Shown here: in pieces, positions 37,196-49,241 of the stretch
Layout of the letters: each line of letters begins with the position of its first letter
Numbering within the stretch: the first letter of the stretch is position 1
Assembly: GCF_013820765.1 (NCBI RefSeq)
Contig: NZ_JABJVM010000007.1
Coordinates: forward strand, 62,001-126,000
Direction of reading: 5' to 3'
From: Paenilisteria rustica
Lineage (GTDB): Bacteria; Bacillota; Bacilli; Lactobacillales; Listeriaceae
DNA: 64,000 nt
Notes under the pieces: generated by a model
The model's input: the letters and a program-made list of their open reading frames with translations, nothing else
Database searches by the model: none
Told to the model about the DNA's origin: nothing
Position numbers and translations under genes: made by a program

Positions 37196-37389
37196 ATGGA
37201 ATCGTTTGTGTTGTATAGTAACAGTATAGTAGCTATTCTGTTAGGAATCTCAGCCCTGTTAATCTCAACTCTATCAAAAAAAAATAGATATATAAAATTT
37301 TGTACACTGTTGAAAAAAACAATATATATTTTTTTCCAATTCAAGTGATACTGCTGATAATCTTAGTGACATGGTTTTTCAAGCAATAA
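37196..37389 (+). pseudogene. Small membrane protein, possibly frameshifted
   Basis: ATG 37196 follows AAGGGAG and opens a 50-codon frame with one hydrophobic helix (SIVAILLGISALLISTL) and a basic segment, ending at 37348 after a run of seven T. One extra T would join it to a second hydrophobic stretch (IQVILLIILVTWFF, stop at 37387), giving a two-helix protein of about 64 aa. I recognise no family. It could also be an intact one-helix peptide. Confidence 0.35.
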
Positions 37390-37556
37390 TTTTAAATTTG
37401 AGAGACTAGGAAAATTATCGGGGATGGAGAGTACAGCGGTATTAAACTCCTGGATTTACCTAGATGTATTGAAAAATTTCACTTTAAGGCTTGTTTTCAT
37501 GCAAGCCTTTTTGGGGTATAATGGCATACAAAGATTAGATAAAGGAGTATGGCATA

Positions 37557-38219
37557 ATGCGATTTTATGAAGAAGATTTTGCGCTTTTTGATCGGGATTA
37601 TTTTCAGTTTCGGCAAATGAAGGAGTTTACGCCAACGCTTGTGGAGGGTGTGAAGGCGGAATATAAGGTTAGATGGGATGTTTGGAAGGAGTTTGCGTTG
37701 TTGTGTCAGCGGGAAACGGTGGGTTTTGGGAAGCCGAAAGTGGAGAGTTGGACGAATGGATGGCAGGTTCGGTCGCATTTTTGGGCGTATTATAAGGGTT
37801 TGTCGCGGCCAGATTCGGCGAGTATGATTGCGATTTTGCTCAAAAAGGATAGTTTTCGGATTTATTTGGAGTGGCATGCGTATCGGAGTTCGGATTCGGT
37901 AACGAGTTATGAGGAGCATATTCGGTGGGTGGAATTTTTGCCGGAGTGGGTTCGGGAATTGGGGATTGATGTCGCGAATTATCGGGTGTGGACGTCGTAT
38001 GAGGATGAGCCGGATAATTTCGTGGGATTGCAGGATTATTTGGAAAATCCGGAGGTTCGGGAAGGGTTTCGGGAGCTCTTGGAAAACTCGAAAAAATGGC
38101 TTCGAATTGGGCGGGTAATTCCAAAAGAGGAAGCTGTGCAATGTGTTGCTATGGAAGAGATTGTAAGGGAAACGATGATGGAACTTTCTTACTTGTATAG
38201 TAAAACGGAAGAGCTGTAA
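37557..38219 (+). CDS. Conserved protein of unknown function (possibly HI_0552 family)
   Basis: A 220-aa soluble protein rich in Trp, Tyr, Glu and Arg, starting at ATG 37557 behind AAAGGAG. No signal peptide or membrane helix. Segments such as WTNGWQVRSHFWAYYKG and IAILLKKDSFRIYLEWHAYRS suggest a compact alpha/beta fold. It reminds me of the HI_0552 family (annotated in places as G6PD_bact), but I cannot confirm this. It stands alone upstream of the LicT-like gene, without an obvious terminator between them. Confidence 0.6.
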   Translation: MRFYEEDFALFDRDYFQFRQMKEFTPTLVEGVKAEYKVRWDVWKEFALLCQRETVGFGKPKVESWTNGWQVRSHFWAYYKGLSRPDSASMIAILLKKDSFRIYLEWHAYRSSDSVTSYEEHIRWVEFLPEWVRELGIDVANYRVWTSYEDEPDNFVGLQDYLENPEVREGFRELLENSKKWLRIGRVIPKEEAVQCVAMEEIVRETMMELSYLYSKTEEL

Positions 38220-38238
38220 AATGGGATGAAAAATCTTG

Positions 38239-38268
38239 TTGACAGCGCTTTCGATAAGGTGCTATACT
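38239..38268 (+). promoter_or_regulatory. Promoter of the LicT-type gene, with a weak cre
   Basis: TTGACA (38239-38244), 18 nt, TATACT (38263-38268). TGACAGCGCTTTCG (38240-38253) differs from the cre consensus at two positions and overlaps the -35 box. Confidence 0.6.
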
Positions 38269-38282
38269 TAGCCTTAGGAAAA

Positions 38283-38374
38283 GGATTGTTACTGATTCGA
38301 TCAGGCATTACCAACATCGACGGGGAAGCACGTATTTGAGTACGTGTAGCTGCGTGTGATATTGGTATTTTTTT
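38283..38374 (+). promoter_or_regulatory. RAT antiterminator and terminator upstream of the LicT-type gene
   Basis: GGATTGTTACTG and CAGGCATTACC around ATTCGAT (38283-38312) match the RAT consensus. The overlapping terminator stem TACCAACATC ... GATATTGGTA ends in TTTTTTT at about 38374. This predicts autoregulation by antitermination. Confidence 0.9.
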
Positions 38375-38399
38375 CGTCCATGAAAGCGAGGAGGCTTCT

Positions 38400-39248
38400 A
38401 TGAAGATTATTAAAGCGATTAATAATAATGTTGCTCTGGCGGTGAATGAGCAGGGACATGAGCTCGTGATAATGGGCAAGGGTGTTGGATTCCAGAAGAA
38501 GTTGGATGATATTATTGATGATGCGGTGATTGAGAAGGTTTTTGTTTTGGAAACGGACGAATTGTCTGAGAAATTGATGGATTTACTTGGCGAAATTCCG
38601 GCGATACATCTGGAAATTGCGGATGAGATTGTGAATTATGCGAAGGAAACTTTTGATGCGAAAATCAGTGATAATGTGTATTTAACGCTCACGGATCATA
38701 TCAGTTTTGCGATTGCGCGGCATGAAAAAGGTATGCTGATTCGCAATGTGATGTTGTGGGAAATTAAGAAGTTTTACAAGGATGAGTTTAAGATTGGTCT
38801 GAAGGCGCTGGATATTATTAAGGAGCGGCTTGGGATTCAGCTTGGTGAGGATGAGGCTGGATTTATTGCGCTTCATATTGTGAATGCGCGGACGGACGGT
38901 CAGGCGATGAAGACGACGGTTGATATGACACAGGTTGTGCAGGATGTGCTGAACATTGTGACGTATCATTTTAATGTGGTGTTGGATGAATCATCGCTGA
39001 ATTATACGCGTTTTGTGACGCATTTACAGTATTTTGCGCAGCGGCTTTTGCGGAATGAGATTGTGGATTCTGGCGATGATTTTCTTTTTGATCAGGTGCA
39101 GGTGAAATATCCGGAGAGTTTTGAATGTACGGGAAAAATTGATGCATATTTGCAAAAGGCGCACCATGCAACGCTTACGAAGGATGAACGGGTGTATTTG
39201 ACGCTTCATATTCACCGGGTGACGGAGCGGAATCGGACAAATGAATAG
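38400..39248 (+). CDS. licT: BglG/LicT-family transcription antiterminator
   Basis: A 282-aa RNA-binding regulator. Residues 1-55 form the CAT domain (MKIIKAINNNVALAVNEQG ... GKGVGFQKK), which binds RAT hairpins. PRD1 (about 65-170) has His in HLEIADEI and RHEKGMLIRN; PRD2 (about 175-280) has HIVNART and HLQYFAQRLL. Phosphorylation of these His by HPr or an EIIBgl controls activity in the family. Its own leader has a RAT. The only other RAT in the window is upstream of the phosphatase lipoprotein gene on the minus strand. No beta-glucoside PTS gene is nearby, but GH1 genes follow. Confidence 0.92.
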   Translation: MKIIKAINNNVALAVNEQGHELVIMGKGVGFQKKLDDIIDDAVIEKVFVLETDELSEKLMDLLGEIPAIHLEIADEIVNYAKETFDAKISDNVYLTLTDHISFAIARHEKGMLIRNVMLWEIKKFYKDEFKIGLKALDIIKERLGIQLGEDEAGFIALHIVNARTDGQAMKTTVDMTQVVQDVLNIVTYHFNVVLDESSLNYTRFVTHLQYFAQRLLRNEIVDSGDDFLFDQVQVKYPESFECTGKIDAYLQKAHHATLTKDERVYLTLHIHRVTERNRTNE

Positions 39249-39390
39249 AAAAGTCAAAACATGGCTTGCTACTGGTGCGACCAGGCATAACCTAGATTGA
39301 TGGCAAGAACGGGACGTATCTTTGCGTGCTCAGGATTGTTATTGGTTTGGGTTTTTGCTATTAGGGGATTTCCGAGCTTTTATGGTTTTC

Positions 39391-39530
39391 GGGTTTCGCG
39401 CCTTCGGATCTAGCTTCACGCGCTAGTCTCTCGGAAATTTCGTGGCCTCCGCAAAAACCAAATGAAGGGTTTCACTGCGCCCTCTAACAATTTCATTCGA
39501 GCCTAACGAGCGCGTTCAGCTTTTCGTTTG
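39391..39530 (-). repeat. Family A repeat (inverted copy) upstream of the NagB-like gene
   Basis: GGATCTAGCTTCACGCGCTAG, CCTCCGCAAAAACCAAA, GGGTTTCACTGC and GCGTTCAGCTTTT reproduce, in reverse complement, the order of the 221-469 repeats. It ends at the -35 box of the next promoter. Confidence 0.75.
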
Positions 39531-39558
39531 ACCTGCAATGCATTACACAGTTTACACT
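39528..39558 (+). promoter_or_regulatory. Promoter with 14-bp palindromic operator (copy 1)
   Basis: TTGACC (39528-39533) is followed at once by TGCAATGCATTACA (39534-39547), then TACACT (39553-39558), a 19-nt spacer. The same geometry recurs at 47603-47633 before another GH1 gene. Confidence 0.7.
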
Positions 39559-39566
39559 TATTTTAG

Positions 39567-41777
<2,211 letters not shown>

Positions 41778-41786
41778 TGAAGTTCA

Positions 41787-41821
41787 AAAAGGAGCATCCT
41801 GTCTTAGATAGGGTGCTTTTT
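41787..41821 (+). terminator. Terminator after GH1 copy 1
   Basis: AGCATCCT pairs with AGGGTGCT, followed by TTTTT. It marks the left edge of the accessory island. Confidence 0.85.
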
Positions 41822-41886
41822 GATGTGGCTGTACAAGCGGGAAAATATTGCATATAATAGAAGAATACAGATATGGGAGGGGTTAC

Positions 41887-42192
41887 ATGAGCCAAATAAA
41901 AAGTAATCTTGGACGGGCAAATCAGGTGGCGACTTCGATGGGACACGCGACGGATGCGATGCGGCAATCGGGTTCGAAGCAGGTGCAATTGGCGAATCGG
42001 ACGAGTGTGAAGGTGAGTCATGATGCCAAACGGAGCTCGGATAAAGCCAAGCAATGGATGATGCAATTGGGTAAGAGTTTTGGGCGGGACGTGGCGCATA
42101 TTCGTTCGGTCGCGCAGGAGTTTGAACGGGTCGATCGCGAAGTTGGGAACGGGCTTGATTTTTCGGGCACAGCCCCACGTATCGGGAAATGA
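41887..42192 (+). CDS. Small helical LXG-associated protein (TIGR04197-like)
   Basis: A 101-aa helical protein. ATG 41887 follows GGGAGGGG; the frame is open further upstream without a binding site. The start MSQIKSNLGRANQVATSMGHATDAM and its length resemble the TIGR04197 / WXG100-like small proteins encoded just before LXG toxins. Such proteins bind the LXG domain and help deliver the toxin to the type VII secretion machine. No secretion-core gene is in the window. First gene of a tight five-gene run. Confidence 0.75.
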   Translation: MSQIKSNLGRANQVATSMGHATDAMRQSGSKQVQLANRTSVKVSHDAKRSSDKAKQWMMQLGKSFGRDVAHIRSVAQEFERVDREVGNGLDFSGTAPRIGK

Positions 42193-42202
42193 GGGATGGC
42201 AG

Positions 42203-42565
42203 ATGAATGATAAGGACAGAGAAATAGATCGTTGGAATCAGCGGTTGCGGCATGTCGCGGATGACCAGTATGCGAAGGAACGGGAGATTCGTAGGCAGAA
42301 GCAGTTGTTGGATGAAGTGGACTATGTACATAATCGAAACAATCGGCTGTTTCATGAGCTTGGTAGTACATGGCATCGAGACCGAGAAATGGCGGTATTT
42401 TTGGATACGCAGCGTCATGACTATCAGCGGCAACATTTTCATGTGGTGGATGGCATGGAGGAAGAGCAGGTCAGGATGGAACGTGAAAAGCGTGCGTTGA
42501 TGGACAAGGAATCGGACTATTATGCGGCTCGTCGAAAAGTGGAGTTTGGCGGTGAGCAGGTATGA
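42203..42565 (+). CDS. Coiled-coil LXG-associated protein (DUF3958-like)
   Basis: A 120-aa, highly charged, helical protein starting at ATG 42203 behind GAGGG. Heptad-like Arg/Glu/Gln stretches (REIRRQKQLLDEVDYVHN, VRMEREKRALMDKES) suggest a coiled coil. In position and composition it matches DUF3958-type proteins, the second partner found upstream of LXG toxins. Its stop overlaps the toxin start by 4 nt, implying coupled translation. Probable role: toxin targeting or chaperoning; not an enzyme. Confidence 0.7.
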   Translation: MNDKDREIDRWNQRLRHVADDQYAKEREIRRQKQLLDEVDYVHNRNNRLFHELGSTWHRDREMAVFLDTQRHDYQRQHFHVVDGMEEEQVRMEREKRALMDKESDYYAARRKVEFGGEQV

Positions 42566-44139
42566 GTTTGAATGTCTTTTTGGGTGAAATCGAGGCGCAA
42601 TCGGAGAGCATGGTGGCGTCGTATCATGATATGATAGAGGCAATGGAAGGCTTGATGCGGGTGGTGAATGAGTTCGCGTTTGACCGAGAGTTGCAAGGGA
42701 AAACGTATGACAGCGCGAAACAGTATTTTGCGGCGACGTATCGACCACTGGCGCAAGGTATGATTTGTTTGTGTGAGGAATTGATACGGCAAAATCAAGC
42801 ATTTCCGCAAAAATTCCAAGCGGATGTCGCGACAACGGATGTGATAGAAGATGAAATTCGGAATCAGATTCGGCAATTGGATGGGCAGATTCAAGATATC
42901 GAAAAGTTGAGCAATAATGTGGTTGGCATGGCGCTAATCACGCCAATCTTTGTGGATTTGAAGCGGAAATTGCAGGAGAAGTTAGAGGCTTTGTATCGAT
43001 TTGATGCGGAGACGGCGACCTCGTTTGATCGTGCGATGGATTTGATGGCGAATATTGTTCGCGGATTGGCGGAAATCGATAGTGATAAAGCCTTCCAACC
43101 CAAAACTGGAACTTTTCATATGATGGGCTTGAATATGGCGTGGCGTTCGGCGTTGCAGAAACAATGGACGGCGCGAGAAGAAGCGATGGCGAAATTAGCA
43201 AAAGATAATGAGACCGCAAGACTTATCAAAGCGGCAGAAGATGCTCCACTACCCGTGATACCAGAAGGCAATGTGGCTGGGTTTGTCACGAAAGACGGGA
43301 AGTTGGATGGGAAAGCAACCTATGACAATGCGAAATGGCAACAAGCGCATGTGTTGGCAGGGATGAAAAACGCGATTTTCCTCATTGACATGGTAGCGCC
43401 AATTTTTGATATCTACCGCTGGAAAACAGGACTTGACCCAATAACACAAGAGAAGCTGACTCCCTTTGAGCAAAATGAGGCAGTAGCATTCACGGCATTG
43501 ACTTTCGTTCCATTCGGGAAACTAGGAAAAGCGGCAAAAGCAATCAAAGCATCCACGCGAACGGATGAATTTAAGTTTCTATTTGAAGGCGTTGGTGAGA
43601 TTAAACAAGCGGAAAGCGCGAGTAAAGTCACGAAAATAGCCAAACTCATGAAATTAGATAAAATTGAAGTCACCTTCAAGCGTAATCCAAAGCATGAACC
43701 CGCAGAATTCGCCCGACAACTAGCAGACCAAGAAAAAGGCATGAATAAGTTGACGGTGAGCGAGTATTTGGCGAATCGGGAGAAGTATTTGGCACAGGGT
43801 AGAGCTTTAGAAGGAAATGTTGCACAACAGGCTGCCCGAGAAGAAAGCTTTACTCAAAAAGTTAATGAATTAAGAAAAAGTGGAATATCGCTGACAGAGG
43901 CTAGAAAGCAAGCAAAGAATTGGATGGATACACAAGCAGCATTGCATAATCCAGACCAAATTGCTGGAGGGAATCCTTTGAACATAGGTGGACTTGGAGA
44001 TAGGCGGGTTAATTCATCAATAGGAAGCCAGTGGAAGTACAGAATAGACGTTGTTGATGAACAAATAAACCAAATGATACGCCAAGTACCGAAAGAACAG
44101 TGGAAGGATATTTATTTAAATGTTAGTTTGAAACATTAG
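42562..44139 (+). CDS. LXG-domain polymorphic toxin with Ntox15-like C-terminus
   Basis: A 525-aa type VII-secreted toxin. The helical LXG domain covers about 1-210 (MSLNVFLGEIEAQSESMVAS). A middle region has a pre-toxin-like segment (FLIDMVAPIFDIYRW). The last roughly 70 residues contain LHNPDQIAGGNP with the HxxD motif (His462, Asp465) and RVNSSIGSQWKYRID, resembling the Ntox15 domain; an Ntox15 protein of Agrobacterium (Tde1) is a DNase. Two paralogous immunity-like genes follow 10 nt downstream. Base composition becomes more AT-rich from about residue 420, so the toxin tip may have been exchanged. Confidence 0.85.
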   Translation: MSLNVFLGEIEAQSESMVASYHDMIEAMEGLMRVVNEFAFDRELQGKTYDSAKQYFAATYRPLAQGMICLCEELIRQNQAFPQKFQADVATTDVIEDEIRNQIRQLDGQIQDIEKLSNNVVGMALITPIFVDLKRKLQEKLEALYRFDAETATSFDRAMDLMANIVRGLAEIDSDKAFQPKTGTFHMMGLNMAWRSALQKQWTAREEAMAKLAKDNETARLIKAAEDAPLPVIPEGNVAGFVTKDGKLDGKATYDNAKWQQAHVLAGMKNAIFLIDMVAPIFDIYRWKTGLDPITQEKLTPFEQNEAVAFTALTFVPFGKLGKAAKAIKASTRTDEFKFLFEGVGEIKQAESASKVTKIAKLMKLDKIEVTFKRNPKHEPAEFARQLADQEKGMNKLTVSEYLANREKYLAQGRALEGNVAQQAAREESFTQKVNELRKSGISLTEARKQAKNWMDTQAALHNPDQIAGGNPLNIGGLGDRRVNSSIGSQWKYRIDVVDEQINQMIRQVPKEQWKDIYLNVSLKH

Positions 44140-44149
44140 GAGGTAAGTC

Positions 44150-44689
44150 ATGAGTGTATTAGAAGATTTTAAATTGGTTGAAAAAGTTTCTGAAGATATT
44201 TTGGAAGAGTACTGTACTAAACTGCCAGAAGAAATGATTTATTTTTGGAAGAAGTATGGATTTGGAACTTTTATGGAAGGTTATTTTAAATCAGTAAATC
44301 CACTAGAATATAAAGAAATTCTAGAGAGCACGAGTGAAAGATATACAGATAGTATTGTCCTGTTCACTACTGGTATGGGAGACTTAATAATATGGTCGGA
44401 CGGCTATGTACGAATGATTAATTACCGATATGGCATAGTAAAAACTATTTTTTTCTCTTTTGAGTTCTTTTTCGAAGACACTGCGGACGAGGAGTTTAGG
44501 ATAGAAGATCTTATGTGGAAACCATACCAAGAAGCAGTTAAAAAACTGGGAACACCGGCTTATGACGAATGCTTTGGTTACGTTCCACTTTTAGCTTTAG
44601 GTGGCTCAGAAAAAGTGGAGAACCTGCAAAAAGTGAAGTTAAAAGAGCATATTCTTTTGATTTCAGCACTAGTAGGAACAATTGAATAA
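44150..44689 (+). CDS. GAD-like/DUF1851 immunity protein (copy 1)
   Basis: A 179-aa soluble protein 10 nt after the toxin gene. An N-terminal GAD-like part (LPEEMIYFWKKYGFGTFMEGYFKSVNP) and a DUF1851 C-terminal part (AYDECFGYVPLLALGGSEKVENLQKV) match the immunity proteins paired with Ntox15-type DNases. It should bind and block the toxin tip. The next gene is a paralogue: the C-terminal 35 residues are almost identical, the N-terminal halves more divergent. Confidence 0.85.
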   Translation: MSVLEDFKLVEKVSEDILEEYCTKLPEEMIYFWKKYGFGTFMEGYFKSVNPLEYKEILESTSERYTDSIVLFTTGMGDLIIWSDGYVRMINYRYGIVKTIFFSFEFFFEDTADEEFRIEDLMWKPYQEAVKKLGTPAYDECFGYVPLLALGGSEKVENLQKVKLKEHILLISALVGTIE

Positions 44690-44692
44690 AGT

Positions 44693-45226
44693 ATGAATGA
44701 CTTTATCCACGTAAATAAAATGGCGGAAGAGGTTTGTCAGAAATATAGTGGTAAAATACCGGATGAACTATGGAGTGTTTGGCGAGATTATGGAACAGGT
44801 AGTCTTTTAAGCGGGTATCTTAAGATAATAAATCCGGATGATTTTCAAGATATTTTAGAGGAAAGCTATTTTAGAAGCGATGTATCTATTCCCATTTTTG
44901 CGACGAGTATGGGAGATATTATTACATGGGAGGAAAATAGATATTTAAGAAAGCTAAATTATAGAATGGGAGTTTTTGAAGGAGTATCGGCAGGATTTGA
45001 ATTTTTCTTTTCTGATTTAGAAAGTGATTATTTTAAAGAGAAGTATTTAGATTACTCTATATATCAAGAGGCAGTGAAAAATCTAGGAGAACCAGCTTAT
45101 GATGAATGTTTTGGCTATGTTCCGTTGCTAGCTCTTGGAGGGAGTGACAAAGTTGAGAATTTGCAAAAGGTGAAGCTTAGAGAGCATATTCTTGTGATAA
45201 CAGCTTTGACAGGAATAATTGAATAG
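44693..45226 (+). CDS. GAD-like/DUF1851 immunity protein (copy 2)
   Basis: A 177-aa paralogue of the preceding gene, starting 4 nt after its stop. It keeps PDELWSVWRDYGTGSLLSGYL and AYDECFGYVPLLALGGSDKVENL. The different N-terminal halves suggest protection against different variants of the toxin tip. AT-rich, like its neighbour. It may instead be an orphan immunity gene left from an earlier toxin. Confidence 0.82.
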   Translation: MNDFIHVNKMAEEVCQKYSGKIPDELWSVWRDYGTGSLLSGYLKIINPDDFQDILEESYFRSDVSIPIFATSMGDIITWEENRYLRKLNYRMGVFEGVSAGFEFFFSDLESDYFKEKYLDYSIYQEAVKNLGEPAYDECFGYVPLLALGGSDKVENLQKVKLREHILVITALTGIIE

Positions 45227-45277
45227 ATACCGTATTTCCATATTTTGATGTGAATATTTTATTGAAGGAGAATGAAA

Positions 45278-46597
45278 ATGATTACTTTTATAAGTGTGAA
45301 GAAAATTTTTGGAGAGTTTGATTACGATGTAGACTTAAGTAATAAAATTCGTATAATTATTGGACCTAACGGATCAGGAAAAACGACTTTTTTTAAGATA
45401 GTTAATGCGGTTTTGTCGAAGAGACACATTGATTTATACGAATTTGAATTTGAAAAAATACTAATACGCACAAATAAAGGAAATTTGTCGATAGAAAAAA
45501 CAATTTTTACAAACGAGCAGTCGGAAGCCATTGTTAATATAAAATATTGTATTAACGATATTGAGGTCGGTATTTTAGAGGAAAATGAGTTGCCTCATCT
45601 AAGTTATTTTGCAAGGCAGATACCACGTTTATCTAGATCTAGAGATTATGTTTATGACATCGAAACAAAAGAGGTTTTCACAACTGAAGATAAGTATCTA
45701 TTAATAGAAAAGTATGCTAACTACTTACCGAACAATTTTTTTTCAATTCCAGAGGCAGTACTTACTTTTCTGGAAAATCTTAATGTTACAACAATCTTTA
45801 CTGATAGACTCCAGGATAAGCAAATATTGAGAGGGGAAATGGGAAGTGATTTATACCAAGCTACATCTGTGGAATACTGTTTAAATGATATAAAAAAGAA
45901 AATAAGTAGGTATACAACAGACTACGCTGAATATTCCAGAAAATTAGATCAACAATTTCCGCTAGAAATTGTCAGAGTCTTAAATGGTGATAAGGCATCT
46001 AACTTGGACTTTGAAATTATAGAGGAATTATCCGATATTATTGGGGCGTCGAGAGAAAAACTGATAAAAACTGGTTTGTTTGACATCAACGAGGATAAAG
46101 ACGAAAGTTATCTGCACAATGAATTTGATAAAATGAATCAGCAAACTTTAATAGTATTGGAAAAGTATTTTAAGACAATGAAGAAAAAAATGGATTTTTT
46201 ATTGCCGTTTTCCGATAAAATTGAAATGATTTTGGAACTTTTCAATAAAAAAATTGCTTCAAGTGGGAAAGTATGCCGGACCAACTACAAAGAAGGTTTT
46301 TATATAGAAAATAAAAGTAAAAATAATACAATTCCTTTTGAAAAATTATCTTCCGGTGAACAACATGAATTTATACAATTATATTCATTAATTTTTGAAG
46401 TAAGCAATGGAGATGTTATTCTTATAGATGAACCGGAAATTTCAATACATGTTTCTTGGCAAAGAGACTATATTGAAGATTTAAATAAAATATTAAATGG
46501 TAGGGACAATGTCAAGGTTATCATAGCAACACATTCTGCACAAATAGTGAATAACTATTGGGAGGATGTGTTAGATTTAGGAGCAATCGACAAATGA
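45278..46597 (+). CDS. AAA/ABC-type ATPase of a two-gene defence module (PARIS AriA-like)
   Basis: A 439-aa ATPase. ATG 45278 lies 7 nt after GAAGGAG; an ATG at 45272 is too close to it. Walker A GPNGSGKTT (about 29-37), a long central helical insertion, signature LSSGEQHEFIQL, Walker B DVILIDEPEISIHVSWQ and switch ATHSAQIV are all present, the AAA_15/AAA_21 pattern of OLD, Gabija and PARIS ATPases. It overlaps by 4 nt the DUF4435/TOPRIM gene, the AriA-AriB order of PARIS. Very AT-rich, consistent with horizontal transfer. The immune role is inferred from architecture. Confidence 0.75.
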   Translation: MITFISVKKIFGEFDYDVDLSNKIRIIIGPNGSGKTTFFKIVNAVLSKRHIDLYEFEFEKILIRTNKGNLSIEKTIFTNEQSEAIVNIKYCINDIEVGILEENELPHLSYFARQIPRLSRSRDYVYDIETKEVFTTEDKYLLIEKYANYLPNNFFSIPEAVLTFLENLNVTTIFTDRLQDKQILRGEMGSDLYQATSVEYCLNDIKKKISRYTTDYAEYSRKLDQQFPLEIVRVLNGDKASNLDFEIIEELSDIIGASREKLIKTGLFDINEDKDESYLHNEFDKMNQQTLIVLEKYFKTMKKKMDFLLPFSDKIEMILELFNKKIASSGKVCRTNYKEGFYIENKSKNNTIPFEKLSSGEQHEFIQLYSLIFEVSNGDVILIDEPEISIHVSWQRDYIEDLNKILNGRDNVKVIIATHSAQIVNNYWEDVLDLGAIDK

Positions 46598-47517
46598 CAT
46601 ACTCTATAGAGAATACGATAGAAGAGGTTGTAGGCGAGATAATTATGTCAAAAAAGAAATATATTATTTTAGAAGGGAAAACAGATGTATCTTTTTGGGA
46701 AGCTGTATTGCAAGGAAATGAGGAAGACTTCGTTTTAATTGGAGCAGATAGGATTAAATCTGCTTTTAACAGTAATAAGAAGACGGTAATACAGGCAATT
46801 GAAGAGTTAAACAAACATTCTCACAAGTCTTTTGGAATAGTAGACTTAGACTATGATTTATTTTCTGAATCTCCATGTGACGCTAATGATATGGGGAATA
46901 TATATTTTTATTCTGCTCATAGTTTGGAGACTGTAATATTTAATTCTGATATTTTATTAAAAGTAATAAATGTAATATCATCACGAAGGTTTACTGATCA
47001 GAATATTGATGAGCTACGTAAAAAAATTAGTGAGGTAATAAGAATAAAGGGTTTTCTAAGGATTGCGAATGAGCAAGAAATATTAGGTGATAGTAATTCT
47101 TGCAATAAAATAAAAATTGATAAATTTTACAATAAGAAAAATTTAACACCTAGGGATATAGATGAAATTCTGAGGTCTTTACAAGGGAGTTGGAAGCTAA
47201 CGCCCGAAAAAATAGATATATTGAAAAAGAAAATTTTTGAATTTGAGGATGTAGAAGACAAATATATGTGCCATGGACATGATTTATTCAGTATGCTTGA
47301 GAATATAATTGGTACTACAATAATACCAACTCCTGATAACATGAAATACAAGGAAGCCCAAATCATTAATTTATTTATCGCTTACTACGATTCCTTTGGC
47401 AAGACTAGGAATGTTCCGTTTGATTTAATTGGAGATTTTATATTAGAAACTAACAGAAATTTAGTTGACTACGGCAGGCTTAATAAAAGCGTGGAGGAAG
47501 AGGTCACAAGGGGATAG
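46594..47517 (+). CDS. DUF4435/TOPRIM effector (PARIS AriB-like)
   Basis: A 307-aa protein starting with ATG in the ATGA overlap with the ATPase. YIILEGKTDVSFWEAVL with Glu27 and Asp31, then GIVDLDYDL with Asp84/86/88, reproduce the TOPRIM acidic residues of DUF4435 proteins. In PARIS the AriB nuclease is released when AriA senses an anti-restriction protein, and it cleaves host tRNA. The same role here is inference; a different DUF4435 system with another trigger is the main alternative. The coupled start suggests fixed stoichiometry. Confidence 0.75.
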   Translation: MTYSIENTIEEVVGEIIMSKKKYIILEGKTDVSFWEAVLQGNEEDFVLIGADRIKSAFNSNKKTVIQAIEELNKHSHKSFGIVDLDYDLFSESPCDANDMGNIYFYSAHSLETVIFNSDILLKVINVISSRRFTDQNIDELRKKISEVIRIKGFLRIANEQEILGDSNSCNKIKIDKFYNKKNLTPRDIDEILRSLQGSWKLTPEKIDILKKKIFEFEDVEDKYMCHGHDLFSMLENIIGTTIIPTPDNMKYKEAQIINLFIAYYDSFGKTRNVPFDLIGDFILETNRNLVDYGRLNKSVEEEVTRG

Positions 47518-47602
47518 TGACTCTTAAAGCAATATGACTATTTTGTAAAGGGTCATTATTCTAGTAGGATATTGTTCCTTTAAAATTCTCTGCACTTTTT
47601 TC

Positions 47603-47633
47603 TTGCTCTGTAATGCATTACATGAAGTATACT
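47603..47633 (+). promoter_or_regulatory. Promoter with 14-bp palindromic operator (copy 2)
   Basis: TTGCTC (47603-47608), then TGTAATGCATTACA (47609-47622, a perfect palindrome), then TATACT (47628-47633). Same spacing as at 39528-39558, so one repressor probably controls both units. Confidence 0.75.
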
Positions 47634-47643
47634 CAAAATGTAA

Positions 47644-49131
<1,488 letters not shown>

Positions 49132-49137
49132 AATCGG

Positions 49138-49176
49138 AAAAGAGGTTGGCTTGTTTTGAGGCTGATCTCTTTTTTG
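49138..49176 (+). terminator. Terminator after GH1 copy 2
   Basis: AAAGAGGTTGGC pairs with GCTGATCTCTTT, then TTTT. Confidence 0.75.
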
Positions 49177-49241
49177 TCTTGATTAATGGTTGCGTTTGCG
49201 TTACATTGAACATAACAGCGCAATGGAAAGCAGGGTTTGGA

